In this document: positions 41,353-50,225 of the stretch, in pieces
Layout of the letters: every line of letters begins with the position of its first letter
Numbering within the stretch: the stretch's first letter is position 1
Assembly (NCBI GenBank): GCA_002698785.1
Contig: PAAG01000059.1
Span: 372,001-436,000 of the forward strand
Direction of reading: 5' to 3'
Length of the DNA stretch: 64,000 nt
Origin: Verrucomicrobiales bacterium
Lineage (GTDB): Bacteria; Verrucomicrobiota; Verrucomicrobiia; Verrucomicrobiales; DEV007
Notes under the pieces: generated by a model
Database searches by the model: none
Seen by the model: only the letters and a program-made list of their open reading frames with translations
Told to the model about the DNA's origin: nothing
Program-made: the position numbers and the translations under genes

Positions 41353-43062
41353 ATGACATTTTTTCTGAAATCCTGGCCCTATCTCGCTGCCATACTGAGC
41401 GGTTTTCTGCTCGCCCTTTGCTACCCTCGATTCGACCTGAGTGGGTTCATCTGGATCTGGCAGGCGCCGCTGCTTGCCGGGTTATGGTTCACCGCCCCAC
41501 GAAAGGAGAAAACTCCCCGTTGGCGTCATGGGTTCTTGTTAGGGTATCTGTCAGGTTTCTCTTTTTTCCTGATCAGTTGCTACTGGATGATCCAGGTCCA
41601 CCACGTGGCCGGGACGATCTGGGCAGGCATTGGTGCACTACTTGGGTTCGCGGGTTATCTGGCCGTCTATTTCGGTGCGTTCGGGGCTTTCGCCGCCACA
41701 GTGGGGCGTTGGATTATTCCCCCTTCGACAAAGGACAACCAAAGTCTCTTCGATCAGTCGATTTCCGTGCTTAAGGTGGCCCTCCTCAATGGTGCCGCAT
41801 GGTGCGGGCTGGAATGGTTGCGGGGAATTGTATTTACGGGGTTCGGTTGGAATGGACTGGGCGTTGGACTGAAGGACCAGCTGTTACTTGTCCAGTTCGC
41901 TGACGTGATCGGGATAACAGGATATGGCTTTGTCATGATGTTTTCAGGCATCATCTGCTTTTGTACTCTTGTGAGGCTTGGGCTTGAGGTGCGTCAGCAT
42001 CACCGCATACGGCCTCACCTCGATTTCGCTGTCGGGGTGACTTTAATTATCTTTCTTTTCCTCTACGGGATGCAGAAGGTGAACTTGAAACCCGAAGAGT
42101 CAGTCGACATTCGTGCCAGGGTTCTCCAGCTGAACATCCCCCTGGAAGAGAAGTGGTCGACCGATGTAAAATTGAAGCAGAAGATCATCTTCGACTATCG
42201 CGACCTGACCCGTACATTCGTAGAGACGGCAGAACACGATCTCATTCTATGGCCCGAAACGGCGATTCCCGGCCTCTTCCATTTCCCCTGGGTGCAGACC
42301 TACTTCAACGATCATGTTTTGAAGGGAGACGACTTTTATCTCCTGACAGGTCTCGAAGATGCCAATCTCGAAAACACGGAAATCTACAACACCATCACCC
42401 TGATGAAGGGAGATACGGATTCCTACCAGATGCACCGCAAGGTCCACCTGGTTCCCATTGGTGAATACCTCCCATTTCGACACAGCTTTCCCATCTTTAC
42501 CTGGGTGCTTGGGGGGATCATTCTTGAGGACTTTACCCCAGGAACATCCTTTGAACCCCTCACGATGGAGAAAGACGGGCACGCCATCGACATCGTTCCC
42601 CTGATCTGCTTCGAGGACACTGTCCCGAGACTGACACGGAAGTTCATTCGAAACTCTCCCCAAATCTTCGTCAATGTGACCAACGACGGTTGGTTCTATG
42701 ATAGTGCGCAGCCAACGCAGCACTTTTACAACGCGATTTTTCGCTGCATCGAATTCCGTCGCCCCATGATTCGTGCTGCAAACACAGGGGTGAGCGGATT
42801 TATCGACGAAAGAGGCAGCTTGTACGATAGGCGTGCGGGTGACGGATTCCCGCGAATTCTACAGGATGAAGAAACTGGCTCCACCTACATTCGAGGCTCA
42901 ATGCCTGCGACCGTTCAGGTTGATCTCAATCCACCAACTACGGTTTATGCACAAATCGGCGACTCCTTTTCCATCGCGATGGGATTGCTCGCGCTCGCTT
43001 TCGCAGCGTTTCGGATCGTGCACTACTCGATGACGACCCGGCAGTCCGTGTCTGACGCTTGA
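41353..43062 (+). CDS. lnt: Apolipoprotein N-acyltransferase
   Basis: Lnt N-acylates the N-terminal Cys of lipoproteins using phospholipid and is needed in Gram-negative envelopes. About 569 residues contain an N-terminal block of transmembrane helices (about 1-235) and a nitrilase-like periplasmic domain. The catalytic triad is visible as LILWPETAIP (Glu), MHRKVHLVPIGEYLPF (Lys) and ICFEDTVPRL (Cys), with VNVTNDGWF following. It fits the lipoproteins seen elsewhere in this window. The ATG at 41353 was chosen over a TTG at 41329. The gene ends inside the convergent zincin gene by about 40 nt. Confidence 0.93.
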   Translation: MTFFLKSWPYLAAILSGFLLALCYPRFDLSGFIWIWQAPLLAGLWFTAPRKEKTPRWRHGFLLGYLSGFSFFLISCYWMIQVHHVAGTIWAGIGALLGFAGYLAVYFGAFGAFAATVGRWIIPPSTKDNQSLFDQSISVLKVALLNGAAWCGLEWLRGIVFTGFGWNGLGVGLKDQLLLVQFADVIGITGYGFVMMFSGIICFCTLVRLGLEVRQHHRIRPHLDFAVGVTLIIFLFLYGMQKVNLKPEESVDIRARVLQLNIPLEEKWSTDVKLKQKIIFDYRDLTRTFVETAEHDLILWPETAIPGLFHFPWVQTYFNDHVLKGDDFYLLTGLEDANLENTEIYNTITLMKGDTDSYQMHRKVHLVPIGEYLPFRHSFPIFTWVLGGIILEDFTPGTSFEPLTMEKDGHAIDIVPLICFEDTVPRLTRKFIRNSPQIFVNVTNDGWFYDSAQPTQHFYNAIFRCIEFRRPMIRAANTGVSGFIDERGSLYDRRAGDGFPRILQDEETGSTYIRGSMPATVQVDLNPPTTVYAQIGDSFSIAMGLLALAFAAFRIVHYSMTTRQSVSDA

Positions 43063-44189
43063 ATCCAACCGTAGTCGCCGCCGTTTTCGTCAACGATTAC
43101 CCAAACGTGTGATCCGTAGGTTCGTTGGGTAAATTTTCGTCCGGGATCCAGATCTCCATAATGCCGACGGTTCCCGTCATAACCAATCCAGAAAAATGAT
43201 ATGCGTTGCTTCGTTTGGTTCTCCAAGCGCAGTTTTACCGCTGGACCGCTCGCCGACAAAATTGTGTCTCGATCAAATTGAGTCATCGGAGCCAGGGGAA
43301 GTGAGTCGTAATCGTCCCCTCTCTCGATCGCTTCATATGCTGCCACAAGTTCTTCCGACCATTCAAAAGTCGGCGAATCGTTTACGTCGAACCCTGTAAG
43401 GTGCAAAGCCTGTTCGCGATCGGCGGGCTTTTTATAGCGCCATTGACCATCTCCGAGAAACTCCTCAATCAGGGAAGCCAATTCAGGGTCGTGCTCTTTG
43501 AGCTCCTCTCTCGTGTTCACATGATTGTGATCGAAGTCATTCTCGCGGTTGGTGTCGAACCAGGATTGCACTCCTTCCGCCCAGTATTCGGAGGGATTTG
43601 TTCCGGCGTACTTTCCGCGCCACAATCCTTTCAAGGCAGCTCTACCAAATACGAGTTCGAGCCTTTTCTGAAAACCAGGGTCGATGTTCCGAATTCCCAT
43701 TTCGTGAATCACGTGGGCAAACTCATGTACGAAAATGCTCTCCGCTGCGTATGGGTCGCCTCGATATCCCAGCAGATTTTCTTCCCCCACCGAAACAGCA
43801 GGTCGAATCTTCGTCGCGCCCAGGCCACGAGCTCGCCTGTCCCAATAGCTCTTGGGCTCGAGATCGCTGTGCTCTGGAATGTCGGTCGTGTGCTCAGAAG
43901 GAGCCATGATGGCGAGACGAATCTTCTGTTCGGTCATCGCATCCAATAGATCCTGACGATCGCCCAGCATTTTTTCCATCAAGTAGGCTGCCTCGTAGAA
44001 TGCGTAGTCAGAAACTTTCTCCGATGCGACAATGGGAAATCCACGAAAGCTCAGATACTTCTGATAGAATTCTGTATTCAGTTCGAGCCGCTCTTTCTCG
44101 GATTCTGGAATGGAGGTCACTTCTCCTGAAAAGACAGAAGCGGTCAGAGCAAAAAACGCTGCCCCAATGAATGACCTGAGAAAAATCAT
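43023..44189 (-). CDS. Secreted zincin metalloprotease-like protein with C-terminal VHL beta-domain-like module
   Basis: After a signal peptide (about 1-22) the 388-residue protein carries the zinc motif HEFAH at 155-159 in SIFVHEFAHVIHEMG, and a likely third ligand Glu205 in SEYWAEGVQSWF. The C-terminal part (about 317-370) reads LRLENQTKQRISFFWIGYDGN, YGDLDPGRKFTQRTYGSHVWVIVDENG, which matches the VHL beta domain: an N-terminal strand, a Y-D-G turn, a LxPG turn and HxWxxxD. This is a peptidase-like catalytic part with a binding module. The target is unknown. The ATG at 44189 was chosen because it starts the signal peptide; the 3' end overlaps lnt by 40 nt. Confidence 0.82.
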   Translation of the reverse strand: MIFLRSFIGAAFFALTASVFSGEVTSIPESEKERLELNTEFYQKYLSFRGFPIVASEKVSDYAFYEAAYLMEKMLGDRQDLLDAMTEQKIRLAIMAPSEHTTDIPEHSDLEPKSYWDRRARGLGATKIRPAVSVGEENLLGYRGDPYAAESIFVHEFAHVIHEMGIRNIDPGFQKRLELVFGRAALKGLWRGKYAGTNPSEYWAEGVQSWFDTNRENDFDHNHVNTREELKEHDPELASLIEEFLGDGQWRYKKPADREQALHLTGFDVNDSPTFEWSEELVAAYEAIERGDDYDSLPLAPMTQFDRDTILSASGPAVKLRLENQTKQRISFFWIGYDGNRRHYGDLDPGRKFTQRTYGSHVWVIVDENGGDYGWIQASDTDCRVVIE

Positions 44190-44283
44190 GACAAAATCTA
44201 GACCGATTAGAAATGGGCGAGCGTAGGTTATACGTATCGATTGTGCACTTGTCACGTAGATATCTATCCCTCATGTTTTCCCA

Positions 44284-44823
44284 ATGAAGAAAATCTCTGC
44301 CCTTACTCTGGCTCTGGCCACTCTCATTCTCACCCCAGCTTTCGCTGACGACACGGAGTCACTGACTGTCAGCGAGTTCGAATTCAAATACGGAGAGCCT
44401 TGGATTCGCCAGCAAGTCACCAGCCCCATGCGCGCGGGCCAGCTGACTTACGATCATGAAGACGAGGCGCTCGCCGACGTGGATCTCGTGATTTACTTCT
44501 TCGGAGCAGGCCAGGGAGGCGGTGCCCAAGCCAATATTGACCGCTGGATCGGACAATTCGAAGGAACTCCTGAGTCAAAAACCGAAGAAAAAGAACTCGG
44601 TGACAAGAAAGTGATCTTTCTGGAAGCCAAAGGCACCTACATGGAATCCATGGGCGGTCCTTTCTCCGGAAACAAAACGGCGAAGCCCGACTACACGATG
44701 CTTGCTGCCATTCTCCCCAGCGCACAGGGAGATGTCTTTCTGAAGCTGACTGGCCCAAACGACTCCGTCGCAGCAATGAAGGACGCTTTCATGGCTTTCG
44801 CCGAAAGTCCTTTTTCCGAGTAA
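44284..44823 (+). CDS. Secreted protein of unknown function
   Basis: The 179-residue protein has a clean signal peptide (about 1-21, cleavage near AFADD) and one alpha/beta domain with FEFKYGEPWIRQQ, LVIYFFGAGQGGGAQANIDRWIGQF and LKLTGPNDSVAAMKDAF. I know similar secreted proteins in planctomycetes and verrucomicrobia but no function. It is adjacent to, but convergent with, the LysR regulator. Its upstream region is divergent from the zincin gene. Confidence 0.7.
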   Translation: MKKISALTLALATLILTPAFADDTESLTVSEFEFKYGEPWIRQQVTSPMRAGQLTYDHEDEALADVDLVIYFFGAGQGGGAQANIDRWIGQFEGTPESKTEEKELGDKKVIFLEAKGTYMESMGGPFSGNKTAKPDYTMLAAILPSAQGDVFLKLTGPNDSVAAMKDAFMAFAESPFSE

Positions 44824-44828
44824 TCAGC

Positions 44829-45719
44829 TCACTTCGCTGATCGCTTTTCTTTCAGCATGGCGATCATCTCTCGCATCGCGGGGGAGATCGCCTTTGTGCG
44901 TCGGCGCACAATACCCAAGGGGCGCCAGACGAATTTCCCCTCAATGGGAATTCGCACGAGCGTTCCGGATTCAACTTCGGAATTCACACTCTCGCTCGGT
45001 ACGATGGAAATGGCGTTTTCGATCAGGACGCCACGTTTTACCGTCTCGATATTGTCGAATTCGACGACCTCTTTCACTCGAATTCCTGCCTGATTGCACA
45101 TTCCGTCGATCGCCTTTCGGGTCGGTAGATCTGGCTCGAAAGAGATAAATCGCTCTCCGTCGATGGCTTTCAGATCCAGTGTCTTCTTTCCTGCCAAGGG
45201 GTGCGTCGGAGGGCAAATGATGACCAGTCGATCCTTCCACGCGGGTTCGATTTCGACGCCTTTTTTCTCCTGCGGATAGGCGACCAGGCCCAAATCAGCA
45301 TGATTGTCGGAGACATCGGCGTAGACCTGATTCGCCCGTCGATAGTGCACCTGGAGATCCACGTCGGGATATTTCTCCCGAAATTTCTCAATATACGGTG
45401 GCAACTCGTGAAACCCGATGCTGTAAACCGTCGCGATGGTCAGCTTTCCCGCCACGACGTCGCGCATCGTCCCAAGATCTTCTTCGATGCCCTGATAGGC
45501 TTCCAGGATGGAATGGGCGGCTTTCAGAAAGACTTCGCCCTCGGGGGTCACTGAAAAGTTCCGCCTGCCACGCTCTACCAGAGTCACACCGAACTTATCC
45601 TCCAGGGCACGAATTTGCTGACTCACCGCGCTTTGGCTGATGCCGTTTCTCTCGGCTGCCTCTGAAAAGCTGGTGGTCTCGACGAGATCGCAAAATACCT
45701 GAAACGTCTCGATGTGCAT
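44829..45719 (-). CDS. LysR-family transcriptional regulator
   Basis: The 296-residue protein begins with the winged HTH (MHIETFQVFCDLVETTSFSEAAERNGISQSAVSQQIRALEDKFGVTLVER) in residues 1-50 region, followed by a periplasmic-binding-like effector domain with GKLTIATVYSIGFHELPP, DLGLVAYPQEKKGVEI and GERFISFEPDL. It resembles the CysB/CbbR/CysL group. No target is visible, but the PQQ-like gene at 45863 is divergently transcribed across a 143-nt gap, the usual arrangement for a LysR-regulated target. The start at 45719 was set by the HTH; the long upstream frame is not translated protein. Confidence 0.9.
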   Translation of the reverse strand: MHIETFQVFCDLVETTSFSEAAERNGISQSAVSQQIRALEDKFGVTLVERGRRNFSVTPEGEVFLKAAHSILEAYQGIEEDLGTMRDVVAGKLTIATVYSIGFHELPPYIEKFREKYPDVDLQVHYRRANQVYADVSDNHADLGLVAYPQEKKGVEIEPAWKDRLVIICPPTHPLAGKKTLDLKAIDGERFISFEPDLPTRKAIDGMCNQAGIRVKEVVEFDNIETVKRGVLIENAISIVPSESVNSEVESGTLVRIPIEGKFVWRPLGIVRRRTKAISPAMREMIAMLKEKRSAK

Positions 45720-45862
45720 AGTCCCTCCCCAATGTAGTAAACAAGACCCGTGCGTTTGGCAAGTAGGGGACGGCTGTATCCTTCCAACGGCGCACTCAGG
45801 CAACCAATTCCAGTTGCAGATCGACAGGTCCCCGTCAACCTTCGTGGACCCCTGATTTACCG

Positions 45863-47122
45863 ATGAAATCGCGTTCTCCCTTGTTTGTTTTGACCATTCT
45901 CGCCCTTTTGTTCGGGGCAACATTTTCACCGGCTCAGGAATGGCCGAGATTTCGGGGGAACAACGGCACGGGTATCGGAAAACTCAGTTCTCTGCCCGCA
46001 CAATTTACGGAGGCCGACTATTCGTGGGTGATCAAGCTGGACGGGGTTGGGCACTCTTCGCCTGTTCTCTGGGGCGATAAGCTCTTTCTCACCATCGTAA
46101 AAGAGGACAACTCCAAGCGCTCCGTCCTTTGCATTGATTCCAATACCGCCGAAACGCTATGGACCTGGGAACACCCTTTCGAAGAGCACAATCTGAATAA
46201 CCACAACAATTTTGCCTCATCCACACCGACAGTTGATGAAAACGGTGTCTACGTGGTGTGGGGATCCGGCATGGAAACTCGCGTGTTCAGTATCTCCCAC
46301 GAAGGAAAGGAAATGTGGCATCGGGAATGGCCCAAATTCACGTCTGACCATGGATTTGGAAGCTCCCCTATCATCGTCGACGGCACCCTGGTTTTTCACA
46401 CCGATTCAAAAGACGAGCGTCGCAGCTATGTGATTGGATTGAATCCCAAATCCGGAGAAACCATCTGGGAACTGGAGCGGGCTACCCCTGAATCCGATCC
46501 AAAACACCTCACCGCATACAATACCCCCACCTCGGTGACGGTAGGCGGAAAGGAAGTTCTCGTCGTTCTCCAGACGAATGATGGCTGGAAGGGTATCGAT
46601 CCTAAGAGCGGCGACGTTCTCTGGTCCTTCGATGGTGAGTACAAACTGAGAAGCGTGGGAGCGATCGCGACGGGAAATGACATCGTCTTTGCCACTCTTG
46701 GCTCAGGATCTCGAGGCCAGGATGCCACGGCACTCCGACTGAAAGAAAACGGCGATCCTGAGGTTCTCTACTCTCTCGACAAGAAAGCACGTCTCGGGTA
46801 TGTCCCCTCTCCTCTCATTTATGAAGGAAAACTTTTCCTTCTCCGCGATGCAGAAGATTTGAGCTGTCTCGACCTTAAGACCGGAGAAATCCTGCATCAT
46901 GTGGAAGTACCTGGGAATTTCTTCAGCTCACCTGTCATTGCTGATGGGAAACTCCTTTTCGCCAGCAAGGAAGGTGATTTCTTTGCTTACTCCGCCGACG
47001 AAAAGCTGGAGCATCTTGGCACCTCCCGTCTGCCCAGCGGTATGAACGCCAGCCCGGCTATCGCGAACAATCGACTGTTTCTTCGCACGGATACTCATCT
47101 TATCTGCATCGAAGGGAAATAA
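45863..47122 (+). CDS. Secreted PQQ-like beta-propeller protein
   Basis: The 419-residue protein has a signal peptide (about 1-24) and propeller blades that repeat CIDSNTAETLWTWE, LNPKSGETIWELE, IDPKSGDVLWSF and CLDLKTGEILHHV. It begins WPRFRGNNGTG, the entry motif of a common PVC family, and lacks the catalytic acid/Asp pair of quinoprotein dehydrogenases. A role in binding or in an extracellular complex is more likely than dehydrogenation. It is divergent from the LysR gene and followed 5 nt later by panC. Confidence 0.85.
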   Translation: MKSRSPLFVLTILALLFGATFSPAQEWPRFRGNNGTGIGKLSSLPAQFTEADYSWVIKLDGVGHSSPVLWGDKLFLTIVKEDNSKRSVLCIDSNTAETLWTWEHPFEEHNLNNHNNFASSTPTVDENGVYVVWGSGMETRVFSISHEGKEMWHREWPKFTSDHGFGSSPIIVDGTLVFHTDSKDERRSYVIGLNPKSGETIWELERATPESDPKHLTAYNTPTSVTVGGKEVLVVLQTNDGWKGIDPKSGDVLWSFDGEYKLRSVGAIATGNDIVFATLGSGSRGQDATALRLKENGDPEVLYSLDKKARLGYVPSPLIYEGKLFLLRDAEDLSCLDLKTGEILHHVEVPGNFFSSPVIADGKLLFASKEGDFFAYSADEKLEHLGTSRLPSGMNASPAIANNRLFLRTDTHLICIEGK

Positions 47123-47127
47123 GCAGA

Positions 47128-47982
47128 ATGGAAGTCGTCACCTCGAAAGAGCAGCTTCGTTCCTGGCTCGACAAACATCCGCATGCCAAGAAGGTCCTTG
47201 CTCCCACCATGGGAGCGCTGCACAGAGGGCACACGAGCTTGTTTGACCTAGCAAGGGAGAAGGCTGGAGATGATGTTGCGATGGCGAGTATTTTTGTGAA
47301 CCCGACGCAGTTCGGTCCGAATGAGGACTTTGGGTCCTACCCTCGGCAACTCGAAGCAGATCTGGAGCTATGCGAGAAACACGGGATCGATCTTGTGTTT
47401 GCTCCACCAGCAGGTGAGGTCTACGCGGAAAATGCATCGATCTCGATTCATGAGAAATCTTTGTCCACCGGATTGTGTGGAGGAAAACGCCCCGGTCATT
47501 TTGATGGCGTCTGCACGGTCGTGGCGAAACTATTTCATCTCTTTCGCGCAGACGCGGCAGTCTTTGGGGAAAAGGATTTTCAGCAGCTCGCTGTCATTCG
47601 ACGGATGGTCAGGGACCTCGACTTCGAAGTAGAAATTGTTCCCGGCCCGACAGTGCGCGAAGAAGATGGGCTCGCGATGAGTTCGCGAAACGCCTACCTT
47701 AGCGAAGCGGAGAGAGAACAGGCGCCAATACTTTTCCAAACCCTGACAGATGTCGCTAAAGGAATCAGCTCCGGACGGTTATCCTCTCCAGAAGAGGCGG
47801 TCGAGCACCTTCGGCAGAAAATCGAATCAGCACCACTCGCTCGAATCGACTATGCGGAGATCGTGAACTCGGATACGCTGGAGCCTTTGGATAAATTCGG
47901 AATTGGCGAACCCCGCCTCTTAGTGGCAGTATTCTTCGGGAAGACACGGTTGATCGACAACGTCGGCCTACCCTCTTCCTGA
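47128..47982 (+). CDS. panC: Pantothenate synthetase
   Basis: PanC condenses pantoate and beta-alanine with ATP to form pantothenate. The 284-residue protein has PTMGALHRGHTSL with the nucleotide-binding His, IFVNPTQFGPNEDF, GKRPGHFDGVCTVVAKLF and FGEKDFQQL followed by VREEDGLAMSSRN. The length is normal. It starts 5 nt after the PQQ-like gene and ends 14 nt before the MscS gene, so all three may be co-transcribed. panB is not in the window. Confidence 0.95.
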   Translation: MEVVTSKEQLRSWLDKHPHAKKVLAPTMGALHRGHTSLFDLAREKAGDDVAMASIFVNPTQFGPNEDFGSYPRQLEADLELCEKHGIDLVFAPPAGEVYAENASISIHEKSLSTGLCGGKRPGHFDGVCTVVAKLFHLFRADAAVFGEKDFQQLAVIRRMVRDLDFEVEIVPGPTVREEDGLAMSSRNAYLSEAEREQAPILFQTLTDVAKGISSGRLSSPEEAVEHLRQKIESAPLARIDYAEIVNSDTLEPLDKFGIGEPRLLVAVFFGKTRLIDNVGLPSS

Positions 47983-47996
47983 CCGAATCGCTGCCA

Positions 47997-49388
47997 ATGG
48001 CCGAAGTCGATACACCTGTTGATCCCGTTGCGGAAGCCGCCGACGTTCCCGTATCGGAAGCCGAGGCCTACATCAAGGTCGCGATCGATGCGATCATCAA
48101 TCGGGATTTCGACAAGCTACAGACCTGGGGGCTCAAGCTGGTTCAGTCGCACGAATTCTGGATCGATGTGGGACTGATCGCCCTCTCCTTCTCGGTCGCC
48201 CGTTTCATCTATTTTCTGTTTCAAAACGGCCGAATGCCGACCATCAAGCGATGGCTGGATAATGTTCCTTCAAAACGGAAACTGCGTCCGTTTCGGCTGA
48301 CTCTCTTAATCGTGACGTGGGTCACTCTTTTCGCGACAAACATCGGAGGCGTTCCATGCCCCTTACTCCGAACTTACTCGTTAATCCTGACGTGGTTCGT
48401 GTTTATCAATCTGCCGTCGAAGTTCATCAATTGGAAATCGTGGATGAGCATCATCTCGACGACAGCGTTTATCGTCATCGTACTACACGTGCTTGGGATT
48501 CTGGACGACACTGCAGCCCTGTTAGACAAACACGCTCTTCACCTGGGAGAGGTGAGCATCACTGCGCTGGACCTGATCAAGGGGATATCGGCGTTCATCC
48601 TTCTTTTCTGGTTCGCGGGGTTGATATCCAAAATTATTTCTGCCCGTGTTAGTAGTGTTCAGGATCTGGAGCCGAACGTGAAAGTGCTCTTCACAAAGGG
48701 AATCCGGATTGGTCTCTTTTTTGTCGCCATTCTCATCACAATGGGCGTGATGGGCATCAAGATCACGACCCTGGCAGTTTTTGGCGGTGCCTTGGGCCTT
48801 GGCCTGGGTTTTGGATTGCAGAAGGTAGTTTCGAACCTTGTCAGTGGGATCATCCTGTTGCTCGACAAATCAATCAAGCCTGGTGATGTGATTGAAATCG
48901 GAGAGACCTACGGATGGATCAATTCACTGAATTTGCGCTACGCCTCCGTGATCACTCGCGACAACAAGGAGCACCTCATCCCAAACGAAGACCTTATCAC
49001 CAATCCCGTTATCAACTGGTCTTTCAGTAGCAGACTTGTCAGGATTCGAGCGCCTTTTGGGATTTCCTATTCATCCAATATCAGGTTGGCAATGCAGTTG
49101 GCAGAAGAGTGCGCTAAATCGTCCCCTCGAGTCGTAGACAGTCCAGCGCCGAGATGCAACTTGATGGGATTTGGTGACAGCAGTGTTGATCTGGAGTTAC
49201 GCTTCTGGATCGAAGACCCACACAATGGCGTTGGCAGGGTACGCAGCGAAGTCCTTCTCAAAGTCTGGGATGCTTTCCACGAAAATGAGATCGAGTTCCC
49301 ATTCCCACAACGGGATGTTCATCTGAAAATTTCTTCATCGGAGGAACTGAAAGAGATTCTCAAAGAGTCTGAGGAAAGTGATGACTAA
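47997..49388 (+). CDS. MscS-family mechanosensitive channel
   Basis: The 463-residue protein has several N-terminal helices (about 55-260) and the MscS core. The pore helix reads VFGGALGLGLGFGLQKVVSNLVSGIILLLDK, followed by the beta domain with PGDVIEIGETYGWINSLNLRYASV and PNEDLITNPVINWS. These small-conductance channels open on membrane tension and release solutes during osmotic downshift. An extra N-terminal helical region makes it longer than E. coli MscS (286 residues). It is 14 nt downstream of panC and convergent with the DUF3365 lipoprotein gene. Confidence 0.92.
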   Translation: MAEVDTPVDPVAEAADVPVSEAEAYIKVAIDAIINRDFDKLQTWGLKLVQSHEFWIDVGLIALSFSVARFIYFLFQNGRMPTIKRWLDNVPSKRKLRPFRLTLLIVTWVTLFATNIGGVPCPLLRTYSLILTWFVFINLPSKFINWKSWMSIISTTAFIVIVLHVLGILDDTAALLDKHALHLGEVSITALDLIKGISAFILLFWFAGLISKIISARVSSVQDLEPNVKVLFTKGIRIGLFFVAILITMGVMGIKITTLAVFGGALGLGLGFGLQKVVSNLVSGIILLLDKSIKPGDVIEIGETYGWINSLNLRYASVITRDNKEHLIPNEDLITNPVINWSFSSRLVRIRAPFGISYSSNIRLAMQLAEECAKSSPRVVDSPAPRCNLMGFGDSSVDLELRFWIEDPHNGVGRVRSEVLLKVWDAFHENEIEFPFPQRDVHLKISSSEELKEILKESEESDD

Positions 49389-49394
49389 CCAGGG

Positions 49395-50024
49395 CTATTC
49401 TGTGTGACTCAATGGTTTTGATCCTGGTTCGAAAACCACGCGGAACGCTCCCCGAAGGTCCCCTTCCTTGTATCCCGTCGCTTTGTCATCAGGGTATTTT
49501 TCGTTGAGAACGGCTGTCACTCCCGGCTTGAGTGCCTCCTTGTCACCGTGGCAGTTCAGGCATACGGCTTGAATCTGGATTGGTTTGTAGAAAACAGCCT
49601 GCCCCGTTTCAGCATCGAATCTGATTTCACTTTCGGGAAGACTTTCTCCGGCATCGGCTATGGCCTGCCAGTTCTCAAGTATCTCCGAATCTACAGGATC
49701 GGGTGCATTCTTTGGGTTCCTGTTCTTCAGGGAAACTCGCGAGACGCTGATCTTTTCGTGTTGTTCGCTCACTGATCCGGTCATTGGCTGCGCGACGCTC
49801 GCACATACTCCCATGGCAGCTTCAGGCCCTCCACTTTCCATCGCGGACTTCAACTGGGTGGACAGGGTCATCATTAGCGACTTTGCCACAGCAGCTCCCT
49901 CAGCCGATATTTCGGCCTTTTCCGATTCGCTGAGTTCTGATTTCGAATCTGAGCCTGATTCAGAACAGGAGGCAGCCAGTAGAGCGTACAGGCCAACGAG
50001 AAAGGTTCGAAGCAACATCTTCAT
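49395..50024 (-). CDS. Lipoprotein with DUF3365-type heme-binding domain
   Basis: The 209-residue protein has a lipobox LLAASC with Cys20 and a DUF3365 (Tll0287-like) domain. This shows RNPKNAPD, IRFDAETGQAVFYKPIQIQAVCLNCHG and KEGDLRGAFRVVF. CLNCH at 155-159 is a c-type heme attachment motif. DUF3365 domains are sensory or electron-transfer heme domains, often in periplasmic redox sensors; here there is no signalling partner, so it is a free lipoprotein. The ATG at 50024 fits the lipoprotein signal. It is convergent with the MscS gene and divergent from nadB. Confidence 0.85.
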   Translation of the reverse strand: MKMLLRTFLVGLYALLAASCSESGSDSKSELSESEKAEISAEGAAVAKSLMMTLSTQLKSAMESGGPEAAMGVCASVAQPMTGSVSEQHEKISVSRVSLKNRNPKNAPDPVDSEILENWQAIADAGESLPESEIRFDAETGQAVFYKPIQIQAVCLNCHGDKEALKPGVTAVLNEKYPDDKATGYKEGDLRGAFRVVFEPGSKPLSHTE

Positions 50025-50225
50025 AGGTCGTGGGTGTGGGAGATTCCTCCCCGACATCTAACTACGAAATGGTGAAACGAATCGATCCTAAAATCACGAT
50101 GACTTCTCCAAGTCTCTGGTCGGAAAGAAATTTTCTTTTCCCTGACAGAATATCCCTTATGTAATGGTCTTGTCGAAGTTGACTGATCGAACGGTCGAAT
50201 TCGAAATCTGGACGGACTATTTCTT

